A stretch of 18,543 bases of DNA from Bryobacterales bacterium (GTDB lineage Bacteria; Acidobacteriota; Terriglobia; Bryobacterales; Bryobacteraceae): the NCBI GenBank assembly GCA_003142355.1, contig PLMF01000192.1, forward strand, positions 2,443-20,985. Reading direction: 5' to 3'. Shown here piece by piece: positions 7,547 to 14,816 of the stretch; position 1 is the stretch's first letter; each line of letters opens with the position of its first letter. The notes beneath the pieces were generated by a model, which was given only the letters and a program-made list of their open reading frames with translations, did no database searches and had not been told where the DNA came from. A program made the translations under genes and the position numbers.

Positions 7547-8431
7547 TTACTTGCCCTCCCGGCCGTTTTCAAATTTGGCTTCGGCCCTCTTGGTACCCGA
7601 GAGGAGTTCCATAACGAAGGGCTCCTCCTTTTTCGGCGGCTCGCGCACCGCCGCCGGCTTGGCCGCCACACGCGGGCGGGCCGGTTCGCTCGCTGCCGAT
7701 AACGGTGGTGTGAGTTTGGCGCCCGTGAAGAGGTGCGCCATCGCGGCTCCCGGAGTCTGCGTCACCTGGCGATCCAGCGGATTGCGCAGAATGAGCTGGA
7801 TGGTGGTCTGGTTGCTAGCCAGGCTGAGCTGCTCGGCCTGCTCGGGGGTCACCAGCAGATTCACCACTTGCACCATGACGGGTTTGCCTTCGGCATCCTT
7901 TTTGAAGTCTTGGCCGGCCGAAAGCACCTCGATGTTCTGCAACATCGTCTTGGTCAGCGTGCCGAGGTTGCCGTTGCCGCCCGGGGCGTTTCCCGAGATC
8001 AGAATATCGACGTGCATCCCCGACACCACAAATCCCGACACCCCCACCACTTCATTCACCCGGATCGCCACCGCGCGCATGCCTTGAGGGATCATGGCGG
8101 CCAGACCGCCTCCCGCGCCCTTGGGGGCGAGCCGCGACTCGATCACCGGCTCCCTCGCGTAAATCGGCGTGGTGACGCCGCGCCCCACCAGGTCCTGAGG
8201 CTGCGCAGTCGCCCCCGTGGGGACGGCCCCGGGCCAATCCGCAACCTTGACGTCTTGGTCGCGCAGGATCGTGCCCACTTCCAGATCTCGCGCCGCCAGC
8301 ACAATCCGCACCGTCGCCGCGGCTGCTTTGGTGGTCTGGGACTGGTGCACCAGCAGGCGGTAGAACACCGTGCTAAAAGCCAGTGACACAATAGCCGCGA
8401 AGATCAGAACCCCGACAAATCTCTTGTTCAT
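7547..8431 (-). CDS. cpaB: Flp pilus assembly protein CpaB/RcpC
   Basis: A 294-residue protein starting MNKRFVGVL at 8431, where a GGGGA lies 7 nt or so upstream; a longer frame from 8482 would put 17 polar residues before the membrane anchor and is less likely. It has an N-terminal membrane span (about 6-25), an SAF domain (about 40-105, with VGRGVTTPIYAREPV), and an RcpC domain (about 115-220, with MRAVAIRVNEVVGVSGFVVSGMHVDI-type sequence). The tail (240-294) is Pro/Ala/Lys-rich. CpaB/RcpC is a periplasmic partner of the secretin. It is the first gene after the structured spacer behind the pilin, and its stop touches the secretin start. Confidence 0.92.
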   Translation of the reverse strand: MNKRFVGVLIFAAIVSLAFSTVFYRLLVHQSQTTKAAAATVRIVLAARDLEVGTILRDQDVKVADWPGAVPTGATAQPQDLVGRGVTTPIYAREPVIESRLAPKGAGGGLAAMIPQGMRAVAIRVNEVVGVSGFVVSGMHVDILISGNAPGGNGNLGTLTKTMLQNIEVLSAGQDFKKDAEGKPVMVQVVNLLVTPEQAEQLSLASNQTTIQLILRNPLDRQVTQTPGAAMAHLFTGAKLTPPLSAASEPARPRVAAKPAAVREPPKKEEPFVMELLSGTKRAEAKFENGREGK

Positions 8432-8490
8432 ACCTGTTCCCCGTTCCACCACACTGGAAGAACCGCCGCCGGATGCCGGCAACGATTCCT

Positions 8491-8535
8491 CCGTTGGCCA
8501 TCAGTCCCAACGGCCTTCGGCCAGGGCTTCGGCCA
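8491..8535. repeat. Small dyad and 12-bp tandem repeat in the flp-cpaB spacer
   Basis: CCGTTGG (8491-8497) and CCAACGG (8507-8513) form a 7-bp inverted repeat. It runs into two tandem 12-bp copies, GGCCTTCGGCCA (8512-8523) and GGGCTTCGGCCA (8524-8535), which differ at one base. Each copy can itself fold into a short stem. The function is unknown. Confidence 0.5.
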
Positions 8536-8654
8536 AATCGGGCGGCGCTGCCTTCCTGGTGGCGACTCTGGCCGCAACGCGCCTCCCCACGTTCCTGGCG
8601 GTGTGCGCTGCGGCCCGTTCGCAGCCCTTCCCATTTTCCGAACCAAAGGCCTGA

Positions 8655-8697
8655 GCGGAGCACGCCGGACGACGGCCAACACGCCGGCATGCTCCGC
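8655..8697 (-). promoter_or_regulatory. Strong hairpin directly after the Flp pilin stop codon
   Basis: In minus-strand RNA, a 14-nt arm GCGGAGCAUGCCGG pairs along its whole length with CCGGCGUGCUCCGC, with one G-U pair and a 15-nt loop. It begins 8 nt after the pilin TAG. No U-tract follows, so it is not a clear intrinsic terminator. An intercistronic stabilising or attenuating hairpin that raises pilin over assembly-protein output is a reasonable inference. Confidence 0.7.
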
Positions 8698-8705
8698 CGG
8701 GTGTC

Positions 8706-8888
8706 CTAGCTGGCCTGCGTGTTGGCCGCCGTAAGCTGACTGTTGGTGGTCGACCAGATGCCCGAGATGCTCTTGCCGGCGCCCAGAAAAAGAGCCGCCG
8801 ACGCCAGCGCCACGAACGCCATGAGCAGGCTGTACTCGATCAGGTCCTGCCCCTGTTCGTCCTTCCAGAGATTACGCAGATACGTCAT
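8706..8888 (-). CDS. flp: Flp/Tad type IVb prepilin
   Basis: A 60-residue class IVb prepilin, the major subunit of the Tad pilus. It has a 13-residue leader ending in EQG, cleavage Gly13/Gln14, then QDLIEYSLL with the invariant Glu (+5) and Tyr (+6), a hydrophobic segment to about residue 38 and a short polar C-terminus. Length and motif match the Flp family. I chose the ATG at 8888 because AAGGAG (8897-8902) lies 8 nt upstream; a GTG at 8897 would overlap that same site and is not credible. The gene follows the GT-C-like gene by 12 nt, so it is not first in its operon as is common. A strong hairpin follows the stop. No prepilin peptidase gene is present in the window. Confidence 0.93.
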   Translation of the reverse strand: MTYLRNLWKDEQGQDLIEYSLLMAFVALASAALFLGAGKSISGIWSTTNSQLTAANTQAS

Positions 8889-8896
8889 TTCCTTCA

Positions 8897-8902
8897 CTCC
8901 TT
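8897..8902 (-). promoter_or_regulatory. Ribosome binding site deciding the flp start
   Basis: AAGGAG on the minus strand, 8 nt before ATG 8888. It overlaps the stop codon of the upstream GT-C-like gene, so translation of the pilin may be coupled to it. It rules out the GTG at 8897 as the start. Confidence 0.8.
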
Positions 8903-10574
8903 AAGTTATTGGTTTGGTTTTCGCGATCGCTCGATCGCGCGCCTCGGTTTTCGTGACCTCGCGATCACGGCCTGTGCCGCCGCCGGTGGCGGCGGAAATC
9001 GATTTGCTCGCGGCCTTGGGCGCGGAGCGGAATACCAGCGCCACGCCGTCGTCGTAGACCACGCGCCAGCGGCTGGATTCCTTGAGCGCGCCGGCCAGCG
9101 GCACACTGGGGGGCAGCAGAATCGTGTCGACGCCGAAACCGTCCAGGGTCTTCGCCCAGTCGTATTTCACGTTCAGGACGGCGATACACTTCTCTTCAAA
9201 ATCGTCGCCGTAGAAATCGCTGCGGCCGTCCACAAATACTTTGGTGCGCGGATAAAGACGGTAAATGAGGTAGTCGCCCCATTGGTCGTAGGTGAAGATG
9301 CGCTCCGAAGGATCGCGGCGCAGCGTCTCGATGGCTCCCGCCGGGTACGATTTGGGATCGAATTCCGCGCGGAACCGTTGGGGCGGCGAGGGGGCATAGA
9401 GCAGGGCGGCCACCACCAGGGCGCCGGCCACGCTGGCCACGTGCCAGCGGGCGAGGTTGTCGGTATCGCTCGTTTCCGCGGCCACCAGATTGAATTTACG
9501 CACCGCTCTCCGCAGCCACTCCGCCACGCGCAGCTCCGGCAGCCGCGCCAGCCATTCTTCCATGGCCGCGGCCACCAGTGGCGCCGCTGCGATCATGAAG
9601 ATCGGAATGTTGCGCGCCGCCAGTAGCGCCGCGTGCCCCCACATCAGCAGGAGCAGGGGCTCGATGAAACGCCCCCTCGACACGTACCAGAACGCCGCCG
9701 CCGCGCTCATCATGAGCATGCCCTCGAAGAAAATGGCCGCCGGATGGTGGAAGCTCAGCGTGAGAAACTCCATGATGTGCTGCGACTGGTACGGATCCGA
9801 CACGTACTGCCACACGTGCACGTGCAAGCGATAGAAGTACGGATTGGCCAGGCTGGCCGCCAGGCATGCCGACGCGGAGAGGAGATACCGGCCGGCTCTC
9901 TGCCGGGCTGTCCGCCGCTCTCCGCCGTCCGCCGAAAATGCCGCCTTCAGCAGCTCGCCCGCGCCGTAGGCCGCGATGGTCAGAATGCCGACGAAGAACC
10001 CGCCGTGCAGGTTCGTCCACAGAATCGTGGCCACCGGCAGAAGGGCCAGGTACGGCACGCCCGCCAGACGCGTGTGCCCGTCTCGGACACGTTCCAGCGC
10101 CCCGTAAAACACCACCACAAACAAGAGCGTGAACAAGTGCGGCCGCGCCAGCCAGTGAACCGAGGACGCCGCCGCGGCCACCATTGTGACCGCCAGCGCC
10201 ACGATGGCGTTCGACTTCCGCCGCGCCAGCCGGAACAGCAGCATGAAAGTGACCGCGATCAGCAGAATGCTCAGCAGCACCACCGCCGCCAGGCCGCCGC
10301 GGCTGTTCAGCCAGGCGAAAAGCACGTCCGACAGCCACTCCCACGCGTACCAGGGATCGCCGGCTCTCGAATAGGAAAAAATGTCGCGCGCCGGCACCCC
10401 GTGGTGGGCCACAATCCACTCGCCGGTTCGTATATGCCAGCCCGTATCGCAATCGCTGAGCAGCGTCTTGACGCCTTCCATGCGGACGAACAGAAACACG
10501 ATCGGCATGAGGAACGCGAAGTCCGTCAGCGACGGCAACAGCTTGACTGCGAATTGGGACCGATGCGCTTCCAT
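8901..10574 (-). CDS. GT-C-like polytopic membrane protein, possible glycosyltransferase
   Basis: A 557-residue protein with about ten or more membrane spans over residues 15-400 and a soluble C-terminal part (about 400-535, with SERIFTYDQWGDYLIYRLYP). The first extracytoplasmic loop holds acidic residues DCD (41-43) followed by GWHIRTGEW, then PARDIFSYS (61-69) and WYAWEWLSD (75-83). This is the loop pattern of GT-C fold enzymes that use lipid-linked sugars in the periplasm, but no exact family could be fixed. It begins 6 nt after pilZ and ends 12 nt before flp, so pilin glycosylation is an attractive inference. The last 20 residues are a short tandem repeat (RDREVTKTEA / RDRAIAKTKP). It could instead act on a cell-surface polysaccharide. 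Confidence 0.7.
   Translation of the reverse strand: MEAHRSQFAVKLLPSLTDFAFLMPIVFLFVRMEGVKTLLSDCDTGWHIRTGEWIVAHHGVPARDIFSYSRAGDPWYAWEWLSDVLFAWLNSRGGLAAVVLLSILLIAVTFMLLFRLARRKSNAIVALAVTMVAAAASSVHWLARPHLFTLLFVVVFYGALERVRDGHTRLAGVPYLALLPVATILWTNLHGGFFVGILTIAAYGAGELLKAAFSADGGERRTARQRAGRYLLSASACLAASLANPYFYRLHVHVWQYVSDPYQSQHIMEFLTLSFHHPAAIFFEGMLMMSAAAAFWYVSRGRFIEPLLLLMWGHAALLAARNIPIFMIAAAPLVAAAMEEWLARLPELRVAEWLRRAVRKFNLVAAETSDTDNLARWHVASVAGALVVAALLYAPSPPQRFRAEFDPKSYPAGAIETLRRDPSERIFTYDQWGDYLIYRLYPRTKVFVDGRSDFYGDDFEEKCIAVLNVKYDWAKTLDGFGVDTILLPPSVPLAGALKESSRWRVVYDDGVALVFRSAPKAASKSISAATGGGTGRDREVTKTEARDRAIAKTKPIT
8910..8969 (-). repeat. Degenerate 30-bp tandem duplication at the 3' end of the GT-C-like gene
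   Basis: Units 8940-8969 and 8910-8939 agree at about 21 of 30 positions, sharing GATCG and CGAAAACC blocks. They encode the 10-residue repeat RDREVTKTEA / RDRAIAKTKP just before the stop. This looks like slippage-type extension of the C-terminus. Confidence 0.5.
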
Positions 10575-10580
10575 GGCAGA

Positions 10581-10970
10581 TCAGGCCATCCAGGCGCTGG
10601 CCAGCGGCTGCAGCGCCTCCATCGCGCGAATTCGATCGTGAAACGAGCGGAAATCCATGTAATTCACCTCTAAAGCCACGCGCGGATAACCTGCCTCCGC
10701 GGGCGAGGTCCGCGTCACCGTCCCCTGGCAGTGGATGCACTTCTGGCCGAAGCCATGGTTCGCCGGCAATTCGACTTCAACGGTCACGACCTGACCGACC
10801 ATGGGCATGGGCACGGCGGTTCCGTCTTCTCCGCGCCAGGCGACCAGGATCCCGGTTCGGCTGATGTTCTCGGTGCACATCGCACTCCGCATCCAGAGCG
10901 CCGGCGAGGTGACGTAGCACCGGAGCTGGATGTCGAGTCGCGGGTTCTCGCGCCTGTTGATGTTTTTCAT
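10581..10970 (-). CDS. PilZ-domain c-di-GMP receptor
   Basis: A 129-residue single-domain PilZ protein. The c-di-GMP binding signature is complete: RRENPR with RxxxR at 7-11 near the N-terminus, and NISRTG (35-40) matching [D/N]xSxxG. A beta-barrel region follows (VGQVVTVEVELP, GTVTRTSPAEAGYPRVALEV) and a helical C-terminus. It would act in the cytoplasm as a second-messenger sensor. It is the first gene of the leftward string, with a promoter-like element just upstream, and ends 6 nt before the GT-C-like gene. The position implies c-di-GMP control of the Tad pilus or of the membrane protein beside it; the partner is inference. The ribosome site is weak (ACACGG). Confidence 0.85.
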   Translation of the reverse strand: MKNINRRENPRLDIQLRCYVTSPALWMRSAMCTENISRTGILVAWRGEDGTAVPMPMVGQVVTVEVELPANHGFGQKCIHCQGTVTRTSPAEAGYPRVALEVNYMDFRSFHDRIRAMEALQPLASAWMA

Positions 10971-10990
10971 TGCCGTGTTTCGACATCCGG

Positions 10991-11019
10991 AATTTAGCGC
11001 GCAAATGCCTGTGTATCAA
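10991..11019 (-). promoter_or_regulatory. Candidate sigma70-type promoter for pilZ and the Tad operon
   Basis: On the minus strand TTGATA (11014-11019) and TAAATT (10991-10996) are separated by 17 nt, matching 5 of 6 and 4 of 6 consensus bases. Transcription would start near 10984 and leave a leader of about 14 nt before pilZ. The leader is short, and upstream alternatives exist, so this is a candidate only. Confidence 0.45.
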
Positions 11020-11087
11020 TATCGTAAATGGGCTATATCGCGCTGTTGCCGAAGGTTATCAAGAAATAATCAATCGCTGAAATACCG

Positions 11088-11140
11088 CTGTCGACAGGCT
11101 CAAAATCCAGGCTCTCGGAGTCTCGGAATACTGCCGACAG
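11088..11140. promoter_or_regulatory. Pair of CTGYCGACAG palindromic sites
   Basis: CTGTCGACAG (11088-11097) is a perfect 10-bp palindrome; CTGCCGACAG (11131-11140) differs at one base. They lie 43 bp apart, about four helical turns, so both faces align. They sit upstream of the pilZ promoter candidate and could be operator sites for a dimeric regulator. Confidence 0.4.
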
Positions 11141-11198
11141 TCGATTGCCGGTATACTTCGAGAGGTTATTAGACGTCAATTATCTGCAATTCTCAGGT

Positions 11199-11235
11199 AT
11201 GTCCGAAGACGGTCTAGGACATCCCCGACCATGTC
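11199..11235. promoter_or_regulatory. ATGTCC inverted repeat with a third half-site
   Basis: ATGTCC (11199-11204) and GGACAT (11217-11222) form a 6-bp inverted repeat with a 12-nt spacer, giving an 18-bp centre-to-centre layout. A further ATGTC (11231-11235) follows, again inverted relative to GGACAT. This arrangement is compatible with binding of response-regulator dimers, but no protein assignment can be made. Confidence 0.4.
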
Positions 11236-11351
11236 TTAAGTGGTTGCTAATAAAGCACATAATAATACGAATTCCGGACCGATGACCGCTGAAAATGCGT
11301 GTCGATCGGGATGAATATCAAATATTTAGATGATAATTACGATATTTTTTC

Positions 11352-11380
11352 TTGACAACCGAAGTAAATAATCGGACAAT
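11352..11380 (+). promoter_or_regulatory. Sigma70-type promoter of the response regulator
   Basis: A perfect TTGACA (11352-11357) and GACAAT (11375-11380, 4 of 6) are 17 nt apart. A T-rich stretch just upstream (11342-11350) could act as an UP element. Transcription would start near 11387, leaving a leader of about 94 nt before the chosen ATG at 11481. Confidence 0.6.
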
Positions 11381-11480
11381 GCTGGAGAAAACAGTCATCA
11401 AAATGCGAGCAGAATCTCAGGATATTGTGCATGAGAGATCGCGAGTATATCGAATCGACTGTTTCGTAAAGGTGGAGAAT

Positions 11481-12224
11481 ATGACGCGGATTCTTCTTTA
11501 TAGTGATGAACCCATTTTGGCTAAAGGCCTCGAGTCGGTGTTGCGCCAGGTCGAGGGTTTCGAGTTGTTGCCCACCTGCGGTGCCGTGGCCTGCCTGATG
11601 GAACAGTTGGCGCAGGGCGCCCCGGACCTGGTTCTGATGGATTTGACGCCCGAGATCACCTTCGCCGTGCTCACTGACATGAAGCATGCCATGACCAACT
11701 GCAAGATGGTCCTGTGGGTGACCTCCATTTCCACCGAGCTGGCGTTTCAGGCCATGGGCTTGGGCGTGCGCGGCATCCTTCGCAAGACCTTGCCCACCGA
11801 GCTCCAGGTGAAATGCCTGCAGAAGGTCCAGGCCGGCGAGCTCTGGTTCGAGAAGGCGCTCACGGACAGCTTCCTGTGCGCGCGCCGGGTGGCTCTCACC
11901 CAGCGTGAAGGGCAACTCGTGAGCCTGCTCTCCCAGGGCCTGAAGAACAAGGAGATCGCCACCACATTGATGATCTCCGAGGGCACCGTGAAGGTTTATC
12001 TTTCACGGCTGTTCCAGAAGGTTGGTGTCAAGGACCGGTTCGAGCTGGCGCTTTTTGGCTTGAAGAACCTCACCACCGGACAGATCCCGGTCGGCGACAA
12101 GGGTCATCGGCCCAGCGCCATGCCCGGCCTGCGCTCCCTGGTGCTCGAAAGGCCCGCCGAGCGGACGGAAGTGCCGGCGCGGTTTGCCGCTCCGCTACGC
12201 CCCGTCGCATCGCGCCATTACTGA
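11481..12224 (+). CDS. NarL/LuxR-family response regulator (orphan)
   Basis: A 247-residue two-domain regulator. Residues 1-118 are a receiver domain with the acidic pocket DE (9-10), phosphoacceptor Asp54 in VLMDL, Thr81 and Lys102. Residues 136-195 are a LuxR-type helix-turn-helix with LTQREGQLVSLLSQG, NKEIATTLMISEGTVKVYLSRLF. A low-complexity tail (about 200-247) follows. I chose ATG 11481, preceded by GGTGGAG. The same frame stays open to a TTG at 11352, but that codon lies inside the promoter -35 box, so the extra 43 residues are unlikely to be translated. No sensor kinase is adjacent. Its divergent placement next to the pilZ-Tad operon suggests that it controls that operon. Confidence 0.88.
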   Translation: MTRILLYSDEPILAKGLESVLRQVEGFELLPTCGAVACLMEQLAQGAPDLVLMDLTPEITFAVLTDMKHAMTNCKMVLWVTSISTELAFQAMGLGVRGILRKTLPTELQVKCLQKVQAGELWFEKALTDSFLCARRVALTQREGQLVSLLSQGLKNKEIATTLMISEGTVKVYLSRLFQKVGVKDRFELALFGLKNLTTGQIPVGDKGHRPSAMPGLRSLVLERPAERTEVPARFAAPLRPVASRHY

Positions 12225-12319
12225 AAGCGATCAGCGATCAGCTTTCAGCAATCAGCTAAAACAGCGCCGGCCACGTGGCCTTGGCTGAAAGCTGACCGCT
12301 GAAAGCTGAGAGCTTCCTG
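12225..12319. terminator. Repeat-built bidirectional hairpin between convergent genes
   Basis: TCAGCGATCAGCTTTCAGC (12231-12249) and GCTGAAAGCTGACCGCTGA (12284-12302) are inverted copies matching at 18 of 19 positions; in the minus-strand RNA the odd position becomes a G-U pair. The right side is a 14-bp tandem duplication of GCTGAAAGCTGA plus two bases (12284-12297, 12298-12311). The loop holds the palindrome GGCCACGTGGCC (12269-12280). It lies between two convergent stops (12224 and 12320), so termination in both directions is the natural role. No clear U-tract is seen. Confidence 0.6.
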
Positions 12320-14626
<2,307 letters not shown>

Positions 14627-14816
14627 GGCCGCACGTTCCTGGCGCCCGCCGACGCCCTCCAACGGCGCGGGGGCAACCCTGACTTCACGCGAGGAGTATA
14701 CCCGCAGTTTCATGAAAATTCACGGCTAACTTTGGTAATGCGACAGTTATTAGCCATTTCGATTATTGATTCCGCGGCGGCGCCAGAGTTAAATCGTAAC
14801 GGTCGGAGACTCTCAT
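14627..14816. other. Divergent intergenic region between two TIGR03437 genes
   Basis: These 190 nt separate two start codons on opposite strands, so both promoters should lie here. On the minus strand TATACT (14695-14700) is a good -10 element with a leader of about 60 nt, but no matching -35 box is evident. On the plus strand only a weak TTGATT/TTAAAT pair with 17-nt spacing is seen before a GGAG ribosome site 8 nt from the ATG at 14817. Confidence 0.5.
14695..14700 (-). promoter_or_regulatory. Candidate -10 element for the 768-aa secreted protein gene
   Basis: TATACT on the minus strand matches 5 of 6 consensus bases and lies about 70 nt before the ATG at 14626. No convincing -35 hexamer lies at 16-18 nt, so the call is weak. 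Confidence 0.35.

Larger units (their letters stand above)
8432..8705 (-). other. 274-nt structured spacer between flp and cpaB
   Basis: No credible gene is seen here on either strand. Short frames exist but lack family resemblance or a ribosome site. In the direction of transcription it holds a strong hairpin right after the pilin stop (8655-8697), then a 12-bp tandem repeat and a small dyad (8491-8535), then the cpaB ribosome site. It is the longest gap inside the Tad operon, placed where pilin and assembly-gene expression would need to differ. Confidence 0.6.
10971..11480. other. 510-nt AT-richer divergent regulatory region
   Basis: No credible gene is found between the pilZ start and the response-regulator start. 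The stretch is visibly richer in A and T than the coding flanks, most of all 11250-11360. It holds a leftward promoter candidate (10991-11019), a rightward promoter (11352-11380), two CTGYCGACAG sites, and an ATGTCC inverted repeat with a third half-site. Short frames across it lack ribosome sites. The layout is that of a shared control region for the pilus operon and its likely regulator. Confidence 0.7.

Noticed and set aside
5684..7702. 672-codon open frame on the plus strand opposite the secretin and cpaB
   Set aside because: It lies antisense to well-supported Tad genes, is rich in Arg/His as expected of a GC-rich shadow frame, and shows no family motif.
8889..8897. GTG at 8897 as the flp start
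   Set aside because: It overlaps the AAGGAG ribosome site; the ATG at 8888 has the ideal 8-nt spacing.
12269..12280. GGCCACGTGGCC palindrome as an operator
   Set aside because: It sits in the loop between two convergent stop codons, where a structural role is more likely than promoter control.
14627..14713. ATG at 14713 as start of the 768-aa secreted protein
   Set aside because: It would place 29 charged residues before the signal peptide; ATG 14626 begins directly with it.
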